A stretch of 64,000 bases of DNA from Asanoa hainanensis (GTDB taxonomy: Bacteria > Actinomycetota > Actinomycetes > Mycobacteriales > Micromonosporaceae): positions 186,001 to 250,000 of the forward strand of contig NZ_FZPH01000008.1 in NCBI RefSeq assembly GCF_900188485.1, read 5' to 3'. Numbering within the stretch: the stretch's first letter is position 1; each line of letters opens with the position of its first letter. The translations under genes were made by a program, and so were the position numbers. The notes under the pieces are model-generated. The model ran no database searches, was not told the DNA's origin, and worked only from the letters and a program-made list of their open reading frames with translations. Of the stretch, positions 17,034 through 25,753 are shown in pieces.

Positions 17034-17687
17034 CTAGCCAGGGGCCCCGCGCTGGCCGAGCAGGGCGTCGGCCATCGTCTCGCCGAGCCAGCGCTCGAAG
17101 CGGTCGAGTGACCAGCGGCGCCGGCGGATCAGGCGGTAAAGAACGTCCGGGGAGGTCAGGGTCCACAGGATGTCGGCGGCGTCGTCGACCGACAGCCCGG
17201 CGCGCAGGCCGAACCGGCTGGCCACGTGCCGGGCGATGTTGGTGGTGCCGAGTGCGCGCTCGCTTTCGATCGTGTCGATGAACGTGCGGACCTCGCGGTC
17301 GCCGGCCGCGCCCTCGGTCAGCAGGATCGGCACCAGCGGGCCGATCCGTTCGTAGATCTCGCGGCACATCCGGGCGTACAAGGCCAGGCATTCACGCCCG
17401 TCGGTGGCGGCGCGCAGGGCCCGCCCCGTCGCCCGGTCGATCATCGGGATCGGGTCGGCGTCGCCCGCGATGGTCACGTCGTACACGGCCTTGAGCACCG
17501 CCGCCTTGCCACCCACCGTGTTGTAGACGGTCTGCACGCTCACCTCGGCCCGGGCCGCGATCGCCTCGACCGTCGTGCCCGCGTAGCCGCGGCGGACGAA
17601 CAACCCCCGGGCCGCGTCGAGCACCCGCTGCCTGGTGGCGCGGGCCTGCTCGGCCCGGACCTCACTCCGGTAGCGCCGGGTGGCCAC
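17034..17687 (-). CDS. TetR/AcrR-family transcriptional regulator
   Basis: The 217-residue regulator has an N-terminal TetR HTH: TRQRVLDAARGLFVRRGYAG, then TTVEAIAARAEVSVQTVYNT, which includes the recognition helix. The C-terminal all-alpha ligand domain (about 70-217) is of the TetR_C type with no recognised ligand. The GTG start at 17687 is preceded by GGTGGGG. Upstream in-frame sequence is Arg/Pro rich and unlike the family. It diverges from the methyltransferase gene at 17858, a likely but unproven target. Confidence 0.87.
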   Translation of the reverse strand: MATRRYRSEVRAEQARATRQRVLDAARGLFVRRGYAGTTVEAIAARAEVSVQTVYNTVGGKAAVLKAVYDVTIAGDADPIPMIDRATGRALRAATDGRECLALYARMCREIYERIGPLVPILLTEGAAGDREVRTFIDTIESERALGTTNIARHVASRFGLRAGLSVDDAADILWTLTSPDVLYRLIRRRRWSLDRFERWLGETMADALLGQRGAPG

Positions 17688-17845
17688 CCCACCAGTCTCC
17701 CAGCGGCCGCGCCGACCTTTCAGCGGAAATGACTGGAGCGTCGATCCACCGAACACGGGCTGTCGACCGATGAAACGGGAGTGATCCGTGAGGGGGTTCC
17801 GGCAGACCCGGATCGGCACGTCACGCCGGCCGAGCACGCGACCGT

Positions 17846-17851
17846 TAGGCT
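17846..17851 (+). promoter_or_regulatory. -10 box of the methyltransferase operon, leaderless type
   Basis: TAGGCT ends 6 nt before GTG 17858, and no ribosome site fits between them. The spacing matches the metF and dinB starts in this window. Confidence 0.5.
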
Positions 17852-17857
17852 CGGCGC

Positions 17858-18601
17858 GTGGAGCGAACAACGGTCCGTCCCGGCCCCCGCACCGCGGTCG
17901 TCTGGCAGGTGCTGCGCCGCGAGCTCGACCGTGCACCTGAGGGCGGCCTCACCATCCTCGACGTCGGTGGCGGCACCGGCGGCTTCGCGGTGCCGCTGGC
18001 CGAGGCCGGCCACCGGGTCACCGTCGTCGACGCGAGCCCGGACGCGCTCGCGGCGCTCAACCGGCGTGCCGTCGAGGCCGGCGTCGCGCCCCGGGTGCGC
18101 GCCGTGCAGGGTGACGGGGACGCGCTGACCGGCCTGGTCTCGCCGGGCTCCGTCGACCTGGTGCTCTGCCACGCCGTGCTCGAGGTGGTCGACGACCCGC
18201 GCGGGGTGGTCGCCGCGATCGCCGCCGCGTTGCGGCCCGGTGGTGCCGCGTCGGTGCTGGTCGCGTCCCGGGCCGCCGCCGTGCTGGCCCGCGCGACCGG
18301 CGGGCACCTGGCGGCCGCCGCCGCGCTGCTCGCCGACCCGGACGGCCGCACCGGGCCCCGCGACACGCTGCGCCGCCGCTACGACGCGGACGGTGCGGCG
18401 GACCTGCTCCGCGGTGCCGGGCTCGCGATCGAGGACATCCACGGCGTACGCGTGGTCGCCGACCTGGTGCCCGCCTCCGCTGCCGACGAAGACCCGCGGA
18501 CCTTGCTCGACCTCGAGCTGGCGGCCGCGGCCCGGTCGCCGTACCGGGACATCGCCGCCCAGCTCCACCTGCTCGCCCGCCGCCCCGCCGAACCGGTATG
18601 A
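17858..18601 (+). CDS. class I SAM-dependent methyltransferase
   Basis: The 247-residue Rossmann-fold methyltransferase has motif I ILDVGGGTGGFAVPLA (SAM binding) at about 33-48, motif II VTVVDASPDAL with the ribose-binding acidic residue, VQGDGDAL, and motif IV LVLCHAVLEVV. The pattern is close to the SmtA/CmoM-like group, but the substrate is not evident. The GTG start sits 6 nt after a -10 box. It overlaps the phosphodiesterase gene by four bases (ATGA), so the two are co-translated. Confidence 0.85.
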   Translation: MERTTVRPGPRTAVVWQVLRRELDRAPEGGLTILDVGGGTGGFAVPLAEAGHRVTVVDASPDALAALNRRAVEAGVAPRVRAVQGDGDALTGLVSPGSVDLVLCHAVLEVVDDPRGVVAAIAAALRPGGAASVLVASRAAAVLARATGGHLAAAAALLADPDGRTGPRDTLRRRYDADGAADLLRGAGLAIEDIHGVRVVADLVPASAADEDPRTLLDLELAAAARSPYRDIAAQLHLLARRPAEPV

Positions 18602-19743
18602 GCGAGTTCGACCAGGTCGTTCCGAGGTACGGCGCCGACAGCCTGATGGACGTGCTGCCGAGCGCGCTCGCGCACCTCGGCGTGCCGGGCTTCCAGGACA
18701 TCCTGGGGTTGGAGCTCGCCGGCGTACGCCGGATCGCCGTCCTGCTGGTCGACGGCCTCGGCTGGCACCAGATCCCGACGGCCGCCCCGTTCGCGCCGAC
18801 CCTCGCCGACCTCGCCGCCCGCTCCCCACGGATGATCACGACGGGCTTCCCGTCGACGACGCCCACCAGCCTGGTCTCGCTGGGCACCGGTGTCAGCCCG
18901 GGCACGCACGGCGTGCTCGGCTTCCGCGTCGCGATCCCCGGCACGGACACGGTTCTCACCCACACCCACTGGCGCACCGACCCGAATCCCGCCGCCTGGC
19001 AGCCGGTGCCCACGCTGTTCGAGCGCGCCGAGGCCACCGGCTTGGCCGTCAGCGTCGCGAACCGTCCCGAGTTCGCGGACAGCGGCCTGACGGTCGCGGC
19101 CAACCGGGGTGCCGCCTACCGGCCCGCGTCAGACGTCGACGAGCTCGCCGCGGCGGTCCTGCTGGGGCTCGGCGACGCGGGGTCGCCCCCGGCGCTGTCG
19201 TACGGCTACTACCCGGACCTGGACCGCTACGGCCACGTCTTCGGCGTCGACTCGGAACCGTGGCGCGAGGCGGCGGTCCAGGTCGACCGCCTGCTCGACC
19301 GGGTGCTGCACGGCCTGCCCCCGGACGCCGCGCTGCTGGTCACCGCCGACCACGGCCAGCTCGACGTGCCGGCACACCACCGCTTCGACTTCGACGCCGA
19401 CCCGCGCCTCCAGGCCGGAGTCCGCGTCGTGGCAGGCGAGCCGCGGGTGCGCTACCTGCACACGCTGCCCGGCGCCACGGACGACGTCCTGGCCACCTGG
19501 ACCGAGGTCCTCGGCGACGCCGCCTGGGTGGCCCACCGCGAGGACGTCATCGCCCAGGGCTGGTTCGGCCCGGTGCCGGCCCGCAACCTCGAACGCATCG
19601 GCGACGTGGTCGCCATCTGCCACGGCACCCATGCGGTCGTCGCGCCCACGTCGGAGCACGCGATCAAGGCGATGCTGATCGCCTATCACGGCGCCTATTC
19701 GGCGGTGGAGATGGAGATTCCGCTGCTGGTCGCCCGTCCCTGA
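18598..19743 (+). CDS. alkaline-phosphatase-superfamily nucleotide pyrophosphatase/phosphodiesterase
   Basis: The 381-residue enzyme has the type I phosphodiesterase core. Metal ligands are in LLVDGLGW, the nucleophile loop is TGFPSTTPTS (Thr nucleophile), and further ligands occur in YYPDLDRYGH, TADHGQLD and CHGTHAVV. Such enzymes cleave phosphodiester or pyrophosphate bonds in nucleotides or lipid-linked substrates. No signal peptide is obvious, so it is probably cytoplasmic. It is coupled to the methyltransferase upstream; how the two reactions connect is unknown. Confidence 0.85.
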   Translation: MSEFDQVVPRYGADSLMDVLPSALAHLGVPGFQDILGLELAGVRRIAVLLVDGLGWHQIPTAAPFAPTLADLAARSPRMITTGFPSTTPTSLVSLGTGVSPGTHGVLGFRVAIPGTDTVLTHTHWRTDPNPAAWQPVPTLFERAEATGLAVSVANRPEFADSGLTVAANRGAAYRPASDVDELAAAVLLGLGDAGSPPALSYGYYPDLDRYGHVFGVDSEPWREAAVQVDRLLDRVLHGLPPDAALLVTADHGQLDVPAHHRFDFDADPRLQAGVRVVAGEPRVRYLHTLPGATDDVLATWTEVLGDAAWVAHREDVIAQGWFGPVPARNLERIGDVVAICHGTHAVVAPTSEHAIKAMLIAYHGAYSAVEMEIPLLVARP

Positions 19744-19881
19744 CACACCACCCCCATCTAGCTCTCACCCGCTTTCCCAGGCACGCGCCGGTGGCCAGCG
19801 GTTGATGTCCGAATGCGCGAATGCCGGATGCGCTAATTGATCATGCGAGGTGGCCTCCGGAATTTCGTCGTACCCCCTGGT

Positions 19882-19887
19882 TAGCCT
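19882..19887 (+). promoter_or_regulatory. -10 box of dinB, leaderless type
   Basis: TAGCCT ends 6 nt before GTG 19894. No LexA box of the GAAC N4 GTTC type is seen upstream, so SOS control is not supported. Confidence 0.5.
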
Positions 19888-19893
19888 CTTCTC

Positions 19894-21180
19894 GTGGGAC
19901 GCAGTCAGGTGGTGCCGCGCGGGGGTGACCCGCGGTTCGGGGCCGGTGCCGATGACACCGGGTGCGTGATCCTGCACGTCGACATGGACGCGTTCTACGC
20001 GTCGGTCGAGGTGCGCAAACGGCCCGATCTGGCCGGGCGGCCCGTCGTCGTGGGCGGTGTCGGGGTGCGTGGGGTGGTGAGCTCGGCCAGCTATGAAGCG
20101 CGGGCCTATGGCGTGCGTAGCGCGATGCCGACCGCGCGGGCGCGGGCGCTCTGTCCGGGTGCGGTGTTCCTGCCGGTCGACTTTGCCGCTTACGGCGAGG
20201 CCTCGCGAGCGGTCATGGCGATCTTCCACGACGTCACGCCGCTGGTCGAGCCGCTCTCCGTCGACGAGGCGTTCCTCGACGTGGCGGGAGCGGCGCGACT
20301 ACTGGGGTCGCCGGCGGCGATCGCGGCGTTGATCCGGCGGCGGGTGTCCGACGAGCTGGGGCTGAGCTGCTCCGTGGGGGTGGCCTCGACGAAGTTCGTG
20401 GCCAAGCTGGGCTCGGCCCGGGCCAAGCCCGACGGTGTGGTGGTCGTGCCCCGTGACCAGGTGCTCGACTTTCTGCATCCGCTTCCCGTCGACGCGCTGT
20501 GGGGGGTGGGGGAGAAGGCGGCGGAAACGCTCCGCCGGCTCGGTCTCACGACCGTCGGCGCGGTGGCCGAGGCGCCGGTCGGGCTCCTGCGGTCCGCGCT
20601 CGGTGACGCCGCCGCGGCGCACCTGCACGAGCTGTCCTGGGCGCGCGATCCGCGGCGGGTCTCGACCGAGCATGTCGAAAAATCGATTGGGGCCGAAGTT
20701 ACTTTCGACACTGACGTCGCCGACCCTGAAGTGATCAAGCGCGCGCTGCTGGAATTGTCGACGAAGGTCGGTGTGCGACTGCGGGAGGCCGACCAGGCCG
20801 GTCGCACGGTGTCCATCAAGGTCCGACTGGCTGACTTCCGCACCGTCAACCGCTCTCGCACCATGGGCACCCCGACTGACGTGGCGCGGGAGATCTTCGC
20901 TACGGCTTGGGCGCTCTACCAGGCGCTTCGGCCCGGTGACCGGGTCCGGTTGGTGGGGGTGCGGGTGGAGGGGCTGGCGGTCGCCTCGGGTGCCGCGCGG
21001 CAGCCGGAGCTCGGTGCGCCGGAGCGCGGTTGGCGAGAGGCGGAAGCGGCCGCTGATGCGGCAGCTGCCCGATTCGGGCGGTCTGTCGTCCGGCCGGCCA
21101 GCCTCCTCACGGGCGAACGGATGGAAATTCGACCCCGGCCGTCGGTCGTCCCGCTTTCCGACCCGCGAAGCCCCTCGTAG
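19894..21180 (+). CDS. dinB: DNA polymerase IV (Y family)
   Basis: Active translesion polymerase of 428 residues. The catalytic acidic residues are intact in HVDMDAFYASVE (residues about 28-39) and SVDEAFLD, in contrast to the inactive ImuB nearby. YGVRSAMP (fingers) and the helix-hairpin-helix LWGVGEKAAETLRRLGL (thumb) follow, and the little-finger domain extends to about 360. The extreme C-terminus is Pro/Arg rich; I see no clear clamp-binding motif there. The start is GTG 19894, 6 nt after a -10. A DUF3040 gene follows after 78 nt. Confidence 0.93.
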   Translation: MGRSQVVPRGGDPRFGAGADDTGCVILHVDMDAFYASVEVRKRPDLAGRPVVVGGVGVRGVVSSASYEARAYGVRSAMPTARARALCPGAVFLPVDFAAYGEASRAVMAIFHDVTPLVEPLSVDEAFLDVAGAARLLGSPAAIAALIRRRVSDELGLSCSVGVASTKFVAKLGSARAKPDGVVVVPRDQVLDFLHPLPVDALWGVGEKAAETLRRLGLTTVGAVAEAPVGLLRSALGDAAAAHLHELSWARDPRRVSTEHVEKSIGAEVTFDTDVADPEVIKRALLELSTKVGVRLREADQAGRTVSIKVRLADFRTVNRSRTMGTPTDVAREIFATAWALYQALRPGDRVRLVGVRVEGLAVASGAARQPELGAPERGWREAEAAADAAAARFGRSVVRPASLLTGERMEIRPRPSVVPLSDPRSPS

Positions 21181-21258
21181 ACTTGCGGGTAAGCAGTCGC
21201 TTGACTGTCACGGTCTGTCGGCCCGCCCGGGTCGACCTCGCGACCGGGGAGGAGTGCC

Positions 21259-21642
21259 GTGCCGCTCTCTGAGCACGAGCAGCGGCTGTTCGAGCAAATC
21301 GAGCGGTCGCTTGCCGAGGACCCAAAGTTCGCCTCGGCCGTGCGCGCCAGCGACCCGCGTTTCCACGCGCGGCGTCGTCTGCTGTTGGCCGCCGTCGTGA
21401 TCATCGCTGGCCTGGCCCTGGTTGTCTTCGGCACGGTGAACAAGACACCGCTGCTCGGCGTGGCGGGTTTCGTCATCATGCTGGGTGCCGCGGCGTTCGC
21501 CATGCAGTCGCACCGCAAGGCGCAGCAGCCTGACCTGCACGTCGTGGGCGGCACCGCCAGCCGCCGCACGCGCGTCCGGCGTTCAGGCTTGATCGACCGT
21601 CTCGAAGAGCGCTGGCGGCAGCGCCCGGAGGGACACCGCTGA
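21259..21642 (+). CDS. DUF3040 membrane protein
   Basis: The 127-residue protein begins PLSEHEQRLFEQIERSLAEDP, the hallmark DUF3040 N-terminus, followed by two hydrophobic segments (RLLLAAVVIIAGLALVVFG and GVAGFVIMLGAAAFAM) and a basic C-terminal tail. GTG 21259 has the ribosome site GGGGAGGA. DUF3040 genes often lie near dinB and the dcw cluster in actinobacteria; the function is unknown. A strong terminator lies 51 nt downstream. Confidence 0.85.
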   Translation: MPLSEHEQRLFEQIERSLAEDPKFASAVRASDPRFHARRRLLLAAVVIIAGLALVVFGTVNKTPLLGVAGFVIMLGAAAFAMQSHRKAQQPDLHVVGGTASRRTRVRRSGLIDRLEERWRQRPEGHR

Positions 21643-21692
21643 CGACCCGCTGAGGCGGCGTTCGGGCCGCCACACCGGGGCACATCTCTGGT

Positions 21693-21722
21693 GGCGTCGG
21701 ACCATGCGTCCGACGCCTTTTT
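21693..21722 (+). terminator. intrinsic terminator after the DUF3040 gene
   Basis: Perfect 10-bp stem GGCGTCGGAC / GTCCGACGCC with a 5-nt loop, followed directly by TTTTT. This is the most canonical rho-independent terminator in the window. Confidence 0.88.
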
Positions 21723-21746
21723 CCGGTCTCCGGAAGGCACTCCCCG

Positions 21747-22979
21747 ATGCGCTTCCGCTTCGCCGCGAGCGCCGATGCCCCTGCCATCGCGGCCCTGCAC
21801 GCCGACAGTTGGCGGCGTTTCTACCGGGGCGCCTACCGTGACGAGTACCTCGACGGCGACCTGCTCGCCGAGCGCCTGGCCCGCTTGGTCGGTCCGGCTC
21901 ACCGACCCAAACCCGCGGCACGTGACGATCCTGGCCGAAGCCGAAGCCGAAGCCGAAGCCGAAGCCGGGGCCGAAGCCGGGGCTAGGCCCGGACCTGGAC
22001 CCGGACCCAGCCCCGGATTCGGACCTAGATCCGGACCTGGACGCGGACTCGGACCTGGATCCGGGCTCGAACCTGGATCTGGACTCGGACCTGTACTCGG
22101 ACCGGGATCTGGGTCTGGACTCGGGCCTGCGTCTGGACTCGGGCCCGGACTCGGGCCCGGACTCGGGCCCGGACCCGGGCCCGGACCCGGGCTTGGACCC
22201 GGGCTTGGACCTGGACCCCGGCCTAGACCCGGACCCGGACCCGGACCCGGACCCGGACCCGGACCCGGACCTGGACCCGGACCCGGACCCGGGCTTGGAC
22301 GGGCCTGGACCGGGGCTTGGACGGGGGCTTGGACCCGGGCTTGGACCCGGGCCTGGACCCGGGCCTGGACCCGGATCCGGACCTGGACCTGGACCCCGAC
22401 CCAGGGGTGGACCCGGACCCGAACCTGGACCCGTGTGTGGTCCCGGATCCGGACCTGGACCTGGACCTCGACCCAGCGGTAGGCCCAGAGCCGAACCTGG
22501 ACCCGCGTGTGGTCTCGGATCCGGACCTGGACCAGAGGGTGGGCCTGGGCCCGGATCCGGACCCGCGAGCCTCGCCGCACACCCGGAAGAGGGCTCCACC
22601 CGCGCGCCGCGCGTCGGCGCGGCGGAAGCGTCCGGAATCCGACACGAACTAGCCGGCTTCGTCCATCTCGTCGTCGACGCCGACCCATGCTGGGGTTCGC
22701 TGGTCGACAAACTCCACATCACCAACGCCCGCCGTCGCGGCGGCCTAGGGTCGGCTCTGCTTCTTCGGGCGGCCCGACAGGCCATCGAACGCGGCACCGG
22801 CCGGGCGTTCTATCTGTGGGTGCAGGAACAGAACACGGCCGCGCAGGCCCCACGGCGGCCACGTGACGGAACGTGCCCGCATCCCGGACCCTGGCGGCGT
22901 ACCCGGCCGCCTCAACGGCAACCCCATGAAACTCCGTGTGGCCTGGCCCGACGCGAGTCTGGTCGCCCGCCAGACCTGA
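21747..22979 (+). pseudogene. GNAT acetyltransferase pseudogene split by a hexamer-repeat expansion
   Basis: ATG 21747 opens a GNAT N-terminus (MRFRFAASADAPAIAALHAD). A frameshift near 21880 moves the homology to another frame (WSVRLTDPNPRHVTILAE). That frame then enters about 630 bp of hexamer repeats. The GNAT fold resumes in a third frame with ELAGFVHLVVDADPCWGSLV and the CoA loop ARRRGGLGSALLLRAARQ. A deletion near 22850 removes the expected FYxR segment and shifts the frame again to ERARIPDPGGVPGRLNG, ending with TGA at 22977. With three frame changes it cannot make a normal enzyme. The parent was probably an ordinary GNAT of about 170 residues. Confidence 0.75.
21934..22567 (+). repeat. 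degenerate hexanucleotide repeat tract (GCCGAA then GGACCY/GGGCTY units)
   Basis: The tract starts with five GCCGAA copies and becomes several dozen degenerate hexamers, mainly GGACCC, GGACCT, GGACTC and GGGCCC. The most regular stretch is about 22200-22300. Because the unit is a multiple of three, all six frames stay largely open (Gly-Pro, Asp-Pro/Asp-Leu, Thr-Trp/Thr-Arg and their antisense equivalents), so open frames here are not evidence of genes. The graded divergence suggests repeated slippage and point mutation. Confidence 0.9.
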
Positions 22980-23320
22980 CGGCGTGCCGAACAGCAACGC
23001 CGCACCGATCCGCGCTGGCCCAAGGGCGGTTGCTCTTCCGGCGGACCGATGGTTGCGGTTGTTGGTCGTGTGGTCGGTCCCGGGCTGGCCCGGGTGGCTG
23101 GCTTCTTCGGTGGACGCGGTGGTACGGGCTGGCGGTGACGTGGCTCGGTCCCGCGCTGTCCAGAGCGACCTCGTCACCCACGGACCGGCCGGCAGCACGG
23201 CGCAGCGTTAGGTCCAACGCGAGGCCCCGATGCCGTTCGGCGGGGCCTGCGGGACCGGAATCAACGGGAAAGGCCGCGCCGCCGACAACGTGTCGGCGGC
23301 GCGGCCCCAAAAGACAACCC
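22980..23320. other. gene-free convergent region
   Basis: This lies between the end of the GNAT pseudogene and the convergent tgpA stop. It holds a perfect hairpin at 23272-23306 and nothing else I can support. Open frames through it are continuations of low-complexity frames. Confidence 0.5.
23272..23306 (-). terminator. hairpin terminator downstream of tgpA
   Basis: Perfect 16-bp stem GGCCGCGCCGCCGACA / TGTCGGCGGCGCGGCC with a 3-nt loop, 15 nt beyond the tgpA stop. On the minus strand only TTT follows, so it is a strong-stem, weak-tail terminator of the kind common in GC-rich actinobacteria. Confidence 0.75.
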
Positions 23321-25753
23321 TCAGCGGGCCCGGTTGGTCAGCAGGCGGCGTGGGCTGAGTCGGCCGGCCCGCTCGCGTAGCCGGGACATCGCCGTCACGA
23401 CCGCGGTCGAGGCATCGACCACCGCCCCCCGCCAACGGCCCAACACCGATGGTGGGAAGACCGCCGCGACCAGGCGGGTGCGGCGGCTTGCCCGGTTGAC
23501 CAGACCGCGGCGGACCGAGCGGACCGCATCCGGCAGGCCCGGACCCGCCAGCGGGCTGCGGGCGTAGCGCGCCCGCTCCTCGGCCTGGCCCAACAACCGA
23601 GCCCCGTCGCCGCCGGTCGGGTCGCCGCGTAGTTCGGCCGTCGCCAGGCGTTCGGCGGTGGCCCGGGGTGTCTCGGTGCGGTCGATCGGGATCCGGAAGT
23701 CGACCATGGTGTCCATCAGCTCGTCCCACGCCGCGTGCGCGTGGGCGCGGCTGCGGCGAGCCGCCTCCGTCGTCGGCAGTACCGTCGCGGTGCCCGGCTC
23801 CGACGAAACCGCCGCTGCGGTCGCGGCGCGGCGTCGGCGGCGGAGGGTGCCCCGGCGGAACGCCGGCATGCCCAAGACCAGCACAGCCAGCAGGATGGCG
23901 CCGGCGGTGTAGAATGGCCACTTCGGGATCGTCGGGGCCGGGCCGCTGGGCAGCGACTCGTTGCCGCCCGGGTCTTCCTTGCCCGGCAGGTCGCTCGAGC
24001 TGTCGGATCCGGCGCCCGGTGACGACGACGGGACCGCCGACGGGGTGATCCGTGGCGCGTCCGGGTCGGGGGCGTAGTCGGGGCGGACCGCGCCCGGTAC
24101 GCCGGTGCGGGGCGTCGCGTCGAACGGCACCCAGCCGTACTCCGGGCCGAAGTAGACCTCGGTCCAGGCGTGCAGGTTGAGGTTCGTCAGCACCATCGCG
24201 TCGCCGTCGCGGGAGGTGCCGTTGGTGAAGCCGAACGCCACCCGGGCCGGGATGCCGGCCGCCCGGACCATCCAGGCCATCGTCGCCGCGTACTGCTGGC
24301 AGTAGCCCTTCTTGTTGGTCAGGAAGTTGACGATGTCCTCACCAGCGGTGCCGCCCTCGGTCTGGAGCTCGTAGCGGAAGCCGTTGGTCGACGAGAAGTA
24401 GCGGTAGATCGCCATCACCTGGTCGTAGGTGTTGGTCTCGCCGCCGACCAGCGAGTCGACCCTGTTCTGCACGAGCTGGACCGACGGCACCTGGGTGAAC
24501 CGCTTGACCTCGAGGCTGTCCGGGTCGGGCGGGGGTGCGGCGCGCAGGGCCGCCTCGGTGAACGTGCTGTGGATGAAGTCGAACCGGTAGTCCTTGCCGT
24601 TGACCTTCGCCTTGTTGGAGAAGACGACCTGCTGGTTCGTGTCGTACAGCCACTGGTTGTCGAGCCCGTCGGTGCCGATCGGGATGCCGTAGGTCGGCGC
24701 GTACGACATCTGGAAGTCGGACGAGATCTCGACCTCCGCCGAGTACTGCTCGTAGCTGACCCCCTCGCGGGGCTCCTCGCGCGGGTCCTCGAGCTGCAGC
24801 AGGCTGCGGCCCTGCGGCGAACGGCTGCGGAAACCCTCGGAGCTGATGTCGTCGGCGACCGCGAACCGCAGGTAGAACGGGTCGGGGTCGGTGGTCGTCA
24901 CGCGCGCGAAGGTGACCACGTCGGTCTTGCGGAGCTGGCCGCTGAGCGCGGCGAACAGGTTGACCCGGCCGGGCCGGCCGGAGCCGTCGCCGAGCCCGAC
25001 GCCGTCACCGGAGCCGCCGTTGAAGCGGGTCAACAGACCAGAGGTCATCCCGGGTACGGCCACCGGCAGCGCGACCGCCGCCAGCACACCGACGATCGCG
25101 AGGCGGCGCCCGGCGGCGGCCAGCGGCGACGGCTCCCAGACGTCGACGTCGCGGCCGTCGCCGGTGAAACGGCGGCCGAACCGGCGCACGCCGTCGACCT
25201 TGTCGGCGACCAGCAGCCACAGGAAGCCCATCGCGCCGACGACGAACGGCAGGAACGAGACGCTCGTCGGGTAGACGGCGACGGGCACCGAGTAGATGGC
25301 CAGCATCGGCAGCCCGGCCAGCGCCGGCCGGCGCAGCCCGACGACGGCCAGGTCGACCATCACGGCGACCGCGCCGATGCCCAGCACGGTGACGAACAGC
25401 AGCGGGTCGCGGTCGGGCACCGGGACGGCGAAGGTGCGCATGTCGTCGCCGGACTGGGTGAGCAGGTCGCCGAAGTGCTCCAGCGTCCCGCTCCAGGGCA
25501 GGAGGCCGGCGATCTCCTCGCCGCTCGGGAACAGCCAGGTCAACGCCAGCAGCAGGGTCACCACCATGACGACGAACTGCGCCCACACCGGCGCCCGCGC
25601 GGTGCGGGCGAGGGTGGCCGCGCCGGCGATCAGGGCGACGGCGATCGTGCACTGGAAGATCCAGGTCCACTGCTCGAAGATCGTGCTCAGGGGTGCGGAG
25701 GCCATCAGCGTGGCGACCGCCGCCACGAGCCCCATGTGCCGCCGGCTCCTCAT
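23321..25753 (-). CDS. transglutaminase-like membrane protein (TgpA/DUF3488 type)
   Basis: The 810-residue protein has about six N-terminal transmembrane helices (residues 8-240), then an extracytoplasmic transglutaminase core with the triad in KKGYCQQYAATMAW (C485), LNLHAWTEVYF (H528) and PFDATPR (D545). A Ser/Pro-rich linker, another helix (about 615-635) and a cytoplasmic basic DUF4129-like tail follow. It forms a module with the DUF58 and MoxR genes upstream, with a 4-bp overlap to DUF58. In such modules the ATPase and DUF58 protein are thought to act with the TgpA-like protein in envelope protein maturation; the substrate is unknown. Confidence 0.9.
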   Translation of the reverse strand: MRSRRHMGLVAAVATLMASAPLSTIFEQWTWIFQCTIAVALIAGAATLARTARAPVWAQFVVMVVTLLLALTWLFPSGEEIAGLLPWSGTLEHFGDLLTQSGDDMRTFAVPVPDRDPLLFVTVLGIGAVAVMVDLAVVGLRRPALAGLPMLAIYSVPVAVYPTSVSFLPFVVGAMGFLWLLVADKVDGVRRFGRRFTGDGRDVDVWEPSPLAAAGRRLAIVGVLAAVALPVAVPGMTSGLLTRFNGGSGDGVGLGDGSGRPGRVNLFAALSGQLRKTDVVTFARVTTTDPDPFYLRFAVADDISSEGFRSRSPQGRSLLQLEDPREEPREGVSYEQYSAEVEISSDFQMSYAPTYGIPIGTDGLDNQWLYDTNQQVVFSNKAKVNGKDYRFDFIHSTFTEAALRAAPPPDPDSLEVKRFTQVPSVQLVQNRVDSLVGGETNTYDQVMAIYRYFSSTNGFRYELQTEGGTAGEDIVNFLTNKKGYCQQYAATMAWMVRAAGIPARVAFGFTNGTSRDGDAMVLTNLNLHAWTEVYFGPEYGWVPFDATPRTGVPGAVRPDYAPDPDAPRITPSAVPSSSPGAGSDSSSDLPGKEDPGGNESLPSGPAPTIPKWPFYTAGAILLAVLVLGMPAFRRGTLRRRRRAATAAAVSSEPGTATVLPTTEAARRSRAHAHAAWDELMDTMVDFRIPIDRTETPRATAERLATAELRGDPTGGDGARLLGQAEERARYARSPLAGPGLPDAVRSVRRGLVNRASRRTRLVAAVFPPSVLGRWRGAVVDASTAVVTAMSRLRERAGRLSPRRLLTNRAR

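Noticed and set aside
21934-22567. A CRISPR array
   Set aside because: The units are contiguous hexamers without unique spacers, and no cas genes are near.
21691-23380. Large Gly-Pro, Asp-Pro and Arg/Val repeat proteins in several frames
   Set aside because: They arise from the hexamer repeat tract, which keeps all six frames open; none has an independent start with conserved flanks.
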